64,000 nt of DNA from the NCBI RefSeq assembly GCF_949987535.1, contig NC_080074.1:27301268-27365267 (forward strand), given 5' to 3'. Shown here piece by piece: positions 1-11,500 of this stretch. The translations under genes were made by a program, and so were the position numbers. The notes below the pieces were generated by a model. It saw only the letters and a program-made list of their open reading frames with translations, made no database searches and was not told the origin of the DNA. This DNA comes from Balaenoptera acutorostrata (lineage: Eukaryota > Chordata > Mammalia > Artiodactyla > Balaenopteridae). The stretch's first letter is position 1, and each line of letters begins with the position of its first letter.

Positions 1-1293
1 GATCTCCGTCTCAACTCTAAGACCCAACTCCACCCAATGGCCAGCAAACTCCAGTGCTGGATGTCCTGTGCCAAACAACTAGCAAGACAGAAACACAACC
101 CCACCCAAGAGCAGACAGGCTGTCTAAAATCATACTAAGTTCACAGACACCCCAAAATACACCACCAGACGTGGCCCTGCCCACCAGAAAGACAAGATCC
201 AGCCCCACTCACCAGAACACAGGCACCAGACCCCTCCACAAGGAAGCCTACACAAGCCACTGAACCAACCTCACTCACTGGGGGCAGACACCAAAAACAA
301 CGGAACTACTAACCTAGAGCCTGCAAAAGGAGACATCAAACACATAAGTGAAACAAAATGAGAAGACAGAGAAATATGCAGCAGATGAAGGAGCAAGGTA
401 AAAACGCACCAGACCAAACGAATGAAGAGGAAATAGGCAGTCTACCCGAAATAGAATTCAGAGTGATAATAGTAAAGATGATCCAAAATCTTGGAAAGAG
501 AATGGAGAAAATACAAAAAAACATTTAATGAGGACTTAGAACAACTAAAGAGCAAATAAACAGTGATGAACAACACAATAAATGAAATTAAAAATTCTCT
601 AGAAGGAATCAATAGCAGAATAACTGAGGCAGAAGAACGGATAAGTGACCTGGAAGGTAAAATAGTGGAAATAACTACCGCAGAGCAGAATAAAGGAAAA
701 ATGAAAAGAATTAAGGACAGTCTCAAGAGACATCTGGGACAACATTAAATCCACCAACATTCGAATTACAGGGATCCCAGAAGAAGAACAGAAAAAGAAA
801 GGGTCTGAGAAAATATGTGAAGAGATTATAGTTGAAAACTTCCCTAACACGGGAAAGGTAATAGTCAATCAAGTCCAGGAAGCACAGAGAGTCCCATACA
901 GGATAAATCCAAGGAGAAACACACCAAGACACATACGAATCAAACTATGAAAAATTAAATACAAAGAAAAAATATTAAAAGCAGCAGGAAAAAGCAACAA
1001 ATAACATACAAGGGAATCCACATAAGGTTAACAGCTGATCGTTCAGAAGAAACTGTGCAAGCCAGAAGGGAGTGGCAGGACATATTTAAAGTGATGAAAG
1101 GGAAAAACCTACAACCAAGATTACTCTACTCAGCAAGGATCTCATTCAGACCTGATGGAGAAATTAAAACCTTTACAGACAAGCAAAAGTTAAGAGAATT
1201 CAGCACCACAAAATCAGCTTTATGACAAATGCTAAAGGAACTTCTCTAGGCAGGAAACACAAGAGAAGGAAAAGACCTACAAAAACAAACCCA
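1..1293 (+). mobile_element. Older L1 retrotransposon, left part (cut by window start and by a younger L1)
   Basis: Holds the end of an L1 5'UTR (1-357) and a decayed ORF1 (358-1249), then stops at ACAAAAACAAACCC, the spacer normally found between ORF1 and ORF2. That spacer and ORF2 resume at 8514. The sequence aligns by eye along its whole length with the younger L1 at 1294-7176 but differs at many sites, so it is an older copy. I infer that this piece and 8514-12677 are one element split by a later insertion. The 5' end lies outside the window. Confidence 0.9.
358..1249 (+). pseudogene. L1 ORF1 relic (RNA-binding chaperone) of the older L1
   Basis: ORF1p normally forms a coiled-coil trimer that coats L1 RNA. 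The relic starts at ATG 358 (MRRQRNMQQMKEQ) and runs 56 codons to a TAA at 526-528 caused by a frameshift. A later open piece (563-748) carries the coiled-coil stretch INSRITEAEERISDLE. Further on, the RRM/C-terminal region is recognisable only across several frames. The expected end is the TAG at 1247-1249. It cannot make a full ORF1p. Confidence 0.85.
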
Positions 1294-2187
1294 AGAGAGG
1301 AACCAAGATGGTGGAGTAGAAGGACGTGCTCTCACTCCCTCTTGTGAGAACACCAGAATCACAAATAGCTGCTGGACAATCGTCGACAGGAAGACACTGG
1401 AACTCACCAAAATAGATACCCCACATCCAAAGACAAAGGAGAAGCCACAATGAGACGGTAGGAGGGGCGCAATCACAGCAAAATCAAATTCCATAACTGG
1501 TGGGTGGCTGACTCACAGACTGGCAAACACTTATATGACAGAAGTCCACCCACTGGAGTGAAGGTTGTGAGCCCCACATCAGGCTTCCCAACCTAGGGGT
1601 CCAGCAACGGGAGGAGGAATTCCTAGAGAATCAGACTTTGAAGCCTAGTGGGAATTGATTGCAGGACTTCGACAGGACTGGGGGAAACAGAGACTCCATT
1701 CTTGGAGGGCACACACAAAGTAGTGTGCACATCGGGACCCAGGGGAAGGAGCAGTGACCCTAGGGGAGACTGAACCAGACCTACCTGCTGGTGTTGGAGG
1801 GTCTCCTGCAGAGGCGGGGGGTGGCTGTGTCTCACCATGAGGATAAGGACACTGGCAGCAGAAGTTCTGGGAAGTACTCCTTGGTGTGAGACTTCCCAGA
1901 GTCTGCCATTAGCCCCACCAGAGAGCCCAGGTAGGCTCCAGTGTTGGGTTGCCTCAGGCCAAACAACCAACAGGGAAGGAATCCAGCCCCACACATCAAC
2001 AGTCAACTGGATTAAAGTTTTACTGAGCTCTGCCCACCAGAGCAACAGTCAGCTCTACCCACTACCAGTCCCTCCCATCAAGCCTCTTAGATAGCCTCAT
2101 CCACCAGAGGGCAGACAGCAGAAGCAAGAAGAACTACAATCCTGCAGCCTGTGGAACAAAAACCACATTCACAGAAAGACAGACAAG
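1294..2187 (+). promoter_or_regulatory. L1 5'UTR / internal promoter region
   Basis: About 0.9 kb of GC-richer DNA precedes ORF1. It starts with AACCAAGATGGTGG near 1301; the core AAGATGG matches the YY1 site at the start of many mammalian L1 promoters. In L1s this region drives transcription from the first base of the element. I cannot tell whether this copy is still active. Confidence 0.7.
1623..2045 (-). other. Long antisense open frame within the L1 5'UTR
   Basis: The strand opposite the L1 5'UTR is open for 140 codons. The frame begins at TTG; the first internal ATG is about halfway along, so it may not be translated. The matching part of the older L1 5'UTR (17-208, minus) is also open for 63 codons and shares the string LLVVW in the same place. 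Primate L1 has a short antisense ORF (ORF0) in its 5'UTR, but I see no sequence relation. Similar DNA gives similar antisense translations, so this alone does not prove function. Confidence 0.35.
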
Positions 2188-3089
2188 ATGAAAAGGCAGA
2201 GGGCTATGTACCAGATGAAGGAACAAGATAAAACCCCAGAAAAACAACTAAATGAAGTGGAGATAGGCAACTTCCAGAAAAAGAATTCAGAATAATGATA
2301 GTGAAGAGGATCCAGGACCTCTGAAAAAGAATGGAGGCAAAGATCGAGAAGATGCAAGAAATGTTTAACAAAGACCTAGAAGAATTAAAGAACAAACAAA
2401 CAAATGAACAATACAATAACTGAAATGAAAACTACACTAGAAGGAATCAATAGCAGAATAACTGAGGCAGAAGAACGGATAAGTGACCTGGAAGACAGAA
2501 TGGTGGAATTCACTGTTGCGGAACAGACTAAAGAAAAAAGAATGAAAAGAAATGAAGACAGCCTAAGAGACCTCTGGGACAACATTAAACGCAACAACAT
2601 TCGCATTATAGGGGTCCCAGAAGGAGAAGAGCGAGAGAAAGGACCAGAAGAAATGTCTGAAGAGATTATAGTCGATGACTTCCCTAACATGGGAAAGGAA
2701 ATAGCCACCCAAGTCCAGGAAGCGCAGCAAGTCCCATACAGCATAAACCCAAGGAGAAACACGCCAAGACACATAGTAATCAAATTGGCAAAAATTAAAG
2801 ACAAAGAAAAATTATTGAAAGCAGCAAGGGAAAAACAACGAATAACATACAAGGGAACTCCCATAAGATTAACAGCTGATTTCTCAGCAGAAACTCTAAA
2901 AGCCAGAAGGGAGTGGCATGATATACTTAAAGTGATGAAAGGGAAGAACCTACAACAAAGATTACTCTACCCAGCAAGGATCTCATTCAGATTCAATGGA
3001 GAAATAAAAACTTTACAGACAAGCAAAAGCTAAGAGAATTCAGCACCACGAAACCAGCTGTACAACAAATGCTAAAGGAACTTCTCTAA
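2188..3089 (+). pseudogene. L1 ORF1 relic of the younger L1
   Basis: Start ATG 2188 (MKRQRAMYQMKEQ) parallels the older copy's MRRQRNMQQMKEQ. The frame shifts near 2270 and stops at TAA 2293-2295 after about 35 codons. Reading resumes at 2404-3033, 209 codons covering the coiled coil (INSRITEAEERISDLE), the RRM core (RIIGVPEGE) and most of the C-terminal domain (ITYKGTPIRLTADFSAETL). A second frameshift near 3008 replaces the normal C-terminus, which should end at TAA 3087-3089. The product would be truncated at both ends. Confidence 0.9.
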
Positions 3090-3147
3090 GTGGCAAACAC
3101 AAAAGCAGACAAGGACCTACAAAAACAAACCCAAAACAATTAAGAAA

Positions 3148-6100
3148 ATGGTCATAGGAACATACATATCAATAATTACCTTAAAAGTGAATGGATTAAA
3201 TGCTCCAACCAAAAGACACAGGCTTGCTGAATGGATACAAAAACAAGACCCATATGTATGCTGTCTACAAGAGACCCACTTCAGACCTAGGGACCCATAC
3301 AGACTGAAAGTGAGGGGATGGAAAAAGATATTCCATGCAAATGGAAATCAAAAGAAAGCTGGAGCAGCTATACTCATGTCAAATAAAATAGACTTTAAAA
3401 TAAAGAATGTAACAAGAGACAAGGAAGGACACTACATAATGATCAAGGGATCAATCCAAGAAGAAGATATAACAATTATAAATATATATGCACCCAACAT
3501 AGGAGCACCTCAATACATAAGGCAACTGCTAACAGCTCTAAAAGAGGAAATCAACAGTAACACAATAATAGTGGCGGATTTTAACACCTCACTTACACCA
3601 ATGGACAGATCATCCAAAATGAAAATAAACAAGGAAACAGAAGCTTTAAATGACACAATAGACCAGATAGATTTAATTGATATTTATAGGACATTCCATC
3701 CCAAAACAGCAGATTACATTTTCTTCTCAAGTGTGCATGGAACATTCTCCAGGATAGATCACATCCTGGGTCACAAATCAAGCCTCAGTAAATTTAAGAA
3801 AATTGAAATCATATCAAGCATCTTTTCCAACCACAATGCTATGAGATTAGAAATGAATTACAGGGAAAAAAAAAACATAAAAAACACAAACACATGGAGG
3901 CTAAACAATATGGTACTAAATAACCAAGAGATCACTGAAGAAATCAAAGAGGAAATCAAAAAATACCTAGAGACAAATGACAATGAAAACACGACGATCC
4001 AAAACCTATGGGATGCAGCAAAAGCAGTTCTAAGAGGGAAGTTTATAGCTATACAAGCCTACCTCAAGAAACAAGAAAAATCTCAAGTAAACAATCTAAC
4101 CTTACACCTAAAGGAACTAGAGAAAGAAGAACAAACAAAACCCAAAGTTAGCAGAAAGAAAGAAATAATAAAGATCAGAGCAGAAATAAATGAAAGAGAA
4201 ACAAAGAAAACAGTGGCAAAGATCAATAAACCTAAAAGTTGGTTCTTTGAGAAGATAAACAAAATTGATAAACCATTAGCCAAACTCATCAAGAAAAAGA
4301 GGGAGAGGACTCAAATCAATAAAATTAGAAATGAAAAAGGAGAAGTTACAACAGACACTGCAGAAATACAAAGCATCCTAAGAGACTAGTACAAGCAACT
4401 CTATGCCAATAAAATGGACAGCCTGGAAGAAATGGAGAAACGCTTAGAAAGGTATAACTTTCCAAGACTGAACCAGGAAGAAACAAAATATGAACAGACC
4501 AATAACAAGTAATGAAATTGAAACTGTGATTAAAAATCTTCCAACAAACAAAAGTCCAGAACCAGATGGCTTCACAGGTGAATTCTATCAAACATTTAGA
4601 GAAGAGCTAACACCCATCCTTCTCAAACTCTTCCAAAAAATTGCAGAGGAAGGAACACTCCCAAACTCATTCTATGAGGCCACCATCACCCTGATACCAA
4701 AACCAGACAAAGATACTACAAAAAAAGAAAATTATAGACCAATATCACTGATGAATATAGATGCAAAAATCCTCAACAAAATACTAGCAAACAGAATCCA
4801 ACAACACATTAAAAGGATCATACACCATGATCAAGTGGGATTTATCCCAGGGATGCAAGGATTCTTCAATATATGCAAATCAATCAATGTGATACACCAT
4901 ATTAACACACTGAAGAATAAAAACATATGATCATCTCAATAGATGCAGAAAAAGCTTTCAACAAAATTCAACACCCATTTATGATAAAAACTCTCCAGAA
5001 ACTGGGCATAGAGGGAACCTACCTCAACATAATAAAGCCCATATACGACAAACCCACAGCAAACATCATTCTCAATGGTGAAAAACTGAAAGCATTTCCT
5101 CTGAGATCAGGAAGAAGACAAGGATGTCCACTCTCACCAGTATTATTCAACATAGTTTTGGAAGTCCTAGCCACAGCAATCAGAGAAGAAAAAGAAATAA
5201 AAGGAATACAAATTGGAAAAGAAGAAGTAAAACTGTCACTGTTTGTAGATGACATGATACTATACATAGAGAATCCTAAAAATGCCACCAGAAAACTACT
5301 AGAGCTAATCAATGAATTTGGTAAAGTTGCAGGATACAAACTTAATGCACAGAAATCTCTTGCATTCCTATACACTAATGATGAAAACTCTGAAAGAGAA
5401 ATTATGGAAACACTCCCATTTACCATTGCAACAAAAAGAATAAAATACCTAGGAATAAACCTACCTAGGGAGACAAAAGACCTGTATGCAGAAAACTATA
5501 AGACACTGATGAAAGAAATTAAGGATGATGCCAACAGATGGAGAGATATACCATGTTATTGGATTGGAAGAACCAATATTGTGAAAATGACTATACTACC
5601 CAAAGCAATCTACAGATTCAATGCAATCCCTATCAAATTACCAATGGCATTTTTTATGGAACTAGAACAAATCATGTTAAAATCTGTATGGAGACACAAG
5701 AGACCCCAAACAGCCAAAGCAGTCTTGAGGGAAAAAAAATGGAGCTGGAGGAATCAGACTCCCTGACTTCAGACTATACTACAAAGCTACAGTAATCAAG
5801 ACAATATGGTACTGACACAAAAACAGAAACATAGATCAATGGAACAAGATAGAAAGCCCAGAGATAAACCCATGCACCTATGGTCAACTAATCTATGACA
5901 AAGGAGGCAAAGACATACAATGGAGAAAAGACAGTCTCTTCAATAAGTGGTGCTGGGAAAACTGGACAGCTACATGTAAAAGAATGAAATTAGAACACTC
6001 CCTAACACCATACACAAAAATAAACTCAAAATGGATTCGAGACCTAAATGTAAGACCGGACACTATAAAACTCTTAGAGGAAAACATAGGAAGAACACTC

Positions 6101-6963
6101 TTTGACATAAATCACAGCAAGATCTTTTTTGATCCACCTCCTAGAGTAATGGAAATAAAAACAAAAATAAACAAATGGGACCTAATGAAACTTAAAAGCT
6201 TTTGCACAGCAAAGGAAACCATAAGATGAAAACACAGCCCTCAGAATGGGAGAAAATATTTGCAAATGAATCAATGGACAAAGGATTAATCTCCAAAATA
6301 TATAAACAGCTCATGCAGCTCAATATAAAAAAAACAAACAACCCAATCCAAAAATGGGCAGAAGACCTAAATAGATATTTCTCCAAAGAAGACATACAGA
6401 TGGCCAAGAAGCACATGAAAAGCTGGTCAACATCACTAATTATTAGAGAAATGCAAATCAAAACTACAATGAGGTATCACCTCACACCAGTTAGAATGGG
6501 CTTCATTAGAAAATCTACAAACAGCAAATGCTGGAGAGGGTGTGGAGAAAAGGGAACCCTCTTGCACTGTTGGTGGGAATGTAAACTGATACAGCCACTA
6601 TGGAGAACAGTATGGAGGTTCCTTAAAAAACTAAAAATAGAATTACCATATGATCCAGCAATCCCACTACTGGGCATATACCCAGAGAAAACCATAATTC
6701 AAAAAGACACATGCACCCCAATGTTCATTGCAGCACTATTTACAATAGCCAGGTCATGGAAGCAACCTAAATGCCCATCGACAGATGAATGGATAAAGAA
6801 GATGTGGTACATATATACAATGGAATATTACTCAGCTATAAAAAGGAATGAAATTGAGTCATTTGTTGAGACATGGATGGATCTAGAGACTGTCATACAG
6901 GGTGAAGTAAGTCAGAAAGAGAAAAGCAAATATCGTATATTAATGCATGTATGTGGAACCTAG
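3148..6963 (+). pseudogene. L1 ORF2 relic (endonuclease / reverse transcriptase) of the younger L1
   Basis: ORF2p nicks target DNA and copies L1 RNA at the nick. From ATG 3148 the endonuclease (residues about 1-240) keeps N15, E42 (LQETH) and the DFNT motif. The SDH catalytic motif reads SNH: codon 228 is AAC (3829-3831), whereas the older copy has GAC there, so nicking should be lost. TAG at 4387-4389 replaces a Tyr codon. Frameshifts follow near 4480, 4927 (one base fewer than the older copy), 5738 and 6228. The RT motif FVDD (5242-5253) keeps both Asp. The C-terminal Cys/His knuckle ([18 protein letters not shown], about 6531-6584) is present. ORF2 ends at TAG 6961-6963. Confidence 0.93.
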
Positions 6964-7176
6964 AAAAATGGTACAGATGAACCGGTTTGCAGGGCAGAAG
7001 TTGAGACACAGATGTAGAGAACAAACATATGGACACCAAAGGGGGAAAACCGCGGTGGGGTGGGGATGGTGGTGTGCTGAATTGGGCGATTGGGATTGAC
7101 ATGTATACACTAATGTGTATAAAACTAATGACTAATAAGAACCTGCAGTATAAAAAAACAAACAAACAAAAAAAAC

Positions 7177-8513
7177 AACTAATACTAAACTTTCTTTGGG
7201 TTATTTGTATGGAAATATGTTAATATAAATGTTTCAGACGTTACATGAAATTTCTAAAAGTCTTATATGTTCTGGTATCATGTTATGTCATAATTCTAGT
7301 TATTACTTTAAAATGTATATCTCAGAAATAACTAAATTTCCTTGTCAATTGCATTATTATGAACTTTCACCAAATCTTTAACCAGGGTAATGTTTAAGTC
7401 TTTTGTCATTTACAGACAGTTCTGGGTGTACTCTGATGCTTTTGCAAATATGTTCCTATAAAAGGGTTTCATATTCAAGGAATTCATGGAAAAGACTCTG
7501 ACAAGTACAGGTTTCTGGTAACTGACTATACTGCTGAACTGAATGAATAAGCATTTTCAGAACTCTAATGGAAAATTGATGAATTCATTAAAGTGCTAAC
7601 AAAAGATCAAGATGAAAAAAAAATTAATTACATGGGACTGAGTGAACCGATGAGGATGATTATAATTTTTGTGACTTTCTGTTTGAATAAAAAAAAAAAT
7701 CCCACAAGAACTCAGAGGCAAAAAATATACAAATCAATTTTCACTGCAAAGTAAAGGAGCTGTTTCAGTGGAGGATTACTGGATTGAATGTCAATATTAT
7801 GACATAGTATGAGTGTGTTTCGTGTTTGGTAATTGCAATCATTGCTGCTTTTGTTGTGGTCATCCATTTACAATGCTTGGTGTCAGTTTATTTATCTCTT
7901 GTAAAAATAAAATACAGTGTGTGTGTGTGAAAAAAAAGAAAATGTGATTGACATTAAACTTACAGGCTTTAACTTGGGTTTTTCAGGATTATTTATTTGG
8001 TGTTAGAATTTTGATTTCAAGTTGAAATCATTGAGGGATGCACATTTTGTACTTGTGATTTTAAATTGATAACTAAGATAAGAGAAGTTGTTTGTATACA
8101 AAATTTAGTTAAATATTGGAAACTTTAATACTCTAGAAATTTAGACTTCTTACATTTATAAGCAGTGGTTAAAGAAGTGGTTAAGAAGTTGTTGCTTATT
8201 AGATTTGTAAATCTTTCTTGTTAAGTGTTTGAAATGCTTGAGGGATTTGGATGTGTTAAAATTTGTAATTGTAATTTAAAATGTCTAAGGAAACTGAATT
8301 AATCAGGTTTATAAATGGTGCCAAATGTTTAGGGGAAATTAATCTGTCAAACTCACAAGTCAATTGAGCATTGATCAAAGAACAAGGAAGAACTGCATGT
8401 TTTTTATTTTAACAAAAATACTAGATTTATATGTGCATTTATTAGATAGAATTTCTCTTTGAAGGTTTAAGAGCTAATTTAAATTGTAATTTTAATAATT
8501 GAATGCAAATTTT
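7177..8513 (+). other. Non-L1 DNA carried with the younger L1 (putative 3' transduction)
   Basis: About 1.34 kb of AT-rich sequence matches no repeat I recognise. It sits between the L1 A-rich tail and the point where the older L1 resumes. It contains two mRNA-like ends: AATAAA plus an A run at 7686-7700, and AATAAA with a GT run and A run at 7905-7938. It ends TTTTAAAAAAC against the right-hand duplication. No long open frame is present. The simplest reading is genomic flank of the source L1, transcribed by read-through and inserted together with it. A separate later insertion is possible. Confidence 0.6.
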
Positions 8514-11500
8514 AAAAAACACCCAAAACAATTAAGAAAATGGTAATAGGAAAATACATATTGATAATTACCTTAAATGTAAATGGATTAAATGCTCCAG
8601 CCAAAACACATAGACTGGCTGAATGGATACAAAAACATGACCCATATATATGCTGTCTACAAGACACCCACTTTGACCTAGGGACCCATACAGACTGAAA
8701 GTGAGGGGATGGAAAAAGGTATTCCATGCAAATGGAAATCAAAAGAAAGCTGGAGTAGCAATTCTCATATCAGACAAAATAGACTATAAAATAAAGACTA
8801 TTACAAGAGACAAAGAAGGACACTATATAATGATCAAGGGATCAATCCAAGAAGAAGGTATAACAATTGTAAATATATATGCACCCAACATAGGAGCACC
8901 TCAATACATAAGGCAAATGCTAACAACCATAAAGGGGGAAATCAACAGTAGCACAACAGAAAAGGACTTTAACACCCCACTTTCACCAATGGACAGATCA
9001 TCCAGAATGAAAATAAATAAGGAAACACAAGCTTTAAATGACACATTAAACAAGATGGACTTCACTGATATTTATAGGACATTCCATCCAAAAAAACTAG
9101 AATACACTTTCTTCTCAAGTGCTCATAGAACATTCTCCAGGAGAGACCATATCTTGGGTCACAAATCAAGCCTTGGTAAATTTAAGAAAATTGAAATTGT
9201 ATCAAGTATCTTTTCTGACCACAACGCTATGAGACTAGATATCAATTAGAGGGGAAAAAAACGGTAAAAAAACAAACACATGGAGGCTAAACAATATGCT
9301 ACTAAATAACCAAGAGATCACTGAAGAAATAAAAAAATACCTAGAAACAAGTGACAATGAAAACATGATGACCCAAAACTTATGGGATGCAGCAAAAGCA
9401 GTTCTAAGAGGGAAGTTTGTAGCAATACAATCCTACCTCAAGAAACAAGAAAAATCTCAAATAAACAACCTAACCTTACACCTAAAGCAATTAGAGAAAA
9501 AGAAGAAAAAAACCCCGAAGTTAGCAGAAGGAAAGAAATCATAAAGATCAGATTAGAAATAAATGAAGGAAACAATAGCCAAGATCAATAAAACTAAAAG
9601 CTGGTTCTCTGAGAAGATAAACAAAATTGATAAACCATTAGCCAGACTCATTAAGAAAAAAAGGGAGAAGACTCAAATCTACAGAATTAGAAATGAAAAA
9701 GGAGAACTAACAACTGACTGTGCAGAAATACAAAGGATCATGAGAGATTACTACAAGCAACTATATGCAAATAAAATGGACAGCCTGGAAGAAATGGACA
9801 AATCCTTAGAAAAGCACAACCTTCTCAGACTGAACCAGGAAGAAATATAAAGTATGAACAGACCAATCACAAGTAATGAAATTGAAACTGTGATTAAAAA
9901 TCTTCCAACAAACAAAAGCCCAGGACCAGATGGCTTCACAGGCGAATTCTATCAAACATTTAGAGAAGAGCTAACACCTATCCTTCTCAAACTCTTCCAA
10001 AATATAGCAGAGGGAGGAACACTCCCAAACTCATTCTACGAGGCCACCATCACCCTGATACCAAAACCAGACAAAGATGTCACAGAAAAAAGAAAACTAC
10101 AGGCCAATATCACTGATGAACATAGAGGCAAAGCTCCTCAACAAAATACTAGCAAACAGAATCCAACAACACATTAAAAGGATCATACACCATGATCTAG
10201 TGGGGTTTATCCCAGGAATGCAAGGATTCGTCAATATATGCAAATCAATGTAATACACCATATTAACAAACTGAAGGATAAAAACCATATGATCATCTCA
10301 GTAGATGCAGAAAAAGCTTTCAACAAAATTCAACACCCATTTATGACAAAAACTCTCCAGAAAGTAGGCATAGAGGGAACCTACCTCAACATAATAAAGT
10401 CCATATATGACAAACCGACAGCCAACATCGTTCTCAATGGTGAAAAACTGAAACCATTTCCACTAAGATCAAGAACAAAACAAGGCTGCCCCTTTACCAC
10501 TGTTATTCAACGTAGTTTTGTAAGTCCTAGCCATGGCAATCGCAGAAGAAAAAGAAATAAAAGGAATACAAATTGGAAAATAAATAAAACTGTTTGCAGA
10601 TGCCATGATACTATGCATAGGAAATCCTAAAGATGCCACCAGAAAACTACTAGAGCTAATCAACGAATTTGGTAAAGTTGCAGGATACAAAATTAATGCA
10701 CAGAAATCTCTTGCATTCCTATACACGAATGATGAAAACTCTGAAAGAGTAATTAAGGAAACACTGCCATTTACCACTGCAACAAAAAGAATAAAATACC
10801 TAGGAATAAACCTACCTATGGAGACAAAGACCTGTATGCAGAAAACTATAAGACATTGATGAAAGAAATTAAAGATGATACAAACAGATGGAGATATATA
10901 CCATGTTCTTGGATTGAAAGAATCAACATTGTGAAAATGACTATACTACCTAAAGCAATTCACAGATTCAATGCAATCCCTAGCAAACTACCAATGGCAT
11001 TTTTCAGAGAACCAGAAGACAAAATTTCACAACTTATATGGAAACACAAAAGATCTCGAATAGCCAAAGCAATCTTGAGAAAAAAAAAACGGAGCTGGAG
11101 GAATCAGGCTCCCTTACTTCAGACTATACTACAAAGCGGCAGTAATCAAGACAGTATGGTAATGGCACAAAAACAGAAATATAGATTAGTGGAACAGGAT
11201 AGAAAGCCTAGAGATAAACCCACGCATATATGGTCACCTTATTTTTGATAAAGGAGGCAAGAACATACAATGGAGAAAAGACAGCCTCTTCAATAAGTGC
11301 TGCTGTAAAAGAATGAAATTAGAACATTCCCTAACACCATACACAAAAATAAACTCAAAATGGATTAAAGACCTAAATGTAAGGCCAGACACTATAAAAC
11401 TCTTAGAGGAAAACGTAGGCAGAACACTCTATGACATAAATCACAGCAAGATCCTTTTTGACCCACCTCCTAGAGAAATGGAAATAAAAACAAAACAAAA

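Larger units (their letters stand above)
1294..7176 (+). mobile_element. Near full-length L1 retrotransposon (younger, nested)
   Basis: A complete L1 layout can be read: a 5'UTR beginning GAGAGGAACCAAGATGG, ORF1, the inter-ORF spacer, ORF2, a 3'UTR (6964-7150) and an A-rich tail (TATAAAAAAACAAACAAAC). Its length of 5.9 kb fits a full element. The 3'UTR contains GGTACAGATGAACCGGTTTG, which I associate with cetacean/artiodactyl L1s. It lies inside the older L1. AAAAACAAACCCA (1281-1293) at the left and AAAAAACACCCA (8514-8525) at the right look like a slightly decayed target-site duplication, but the right copy comes only after 1.3 kb of non-L1 DNA. Both ORFs are broken. Confidence 0.93.

Noticed and set aside
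5019..5426. 135-codon minus-strand frame
   Set aside because: Shadow of the L1 ORF2 reverse-transcriptase domain; the same shadow appears in the older L1 at 10469-10777.
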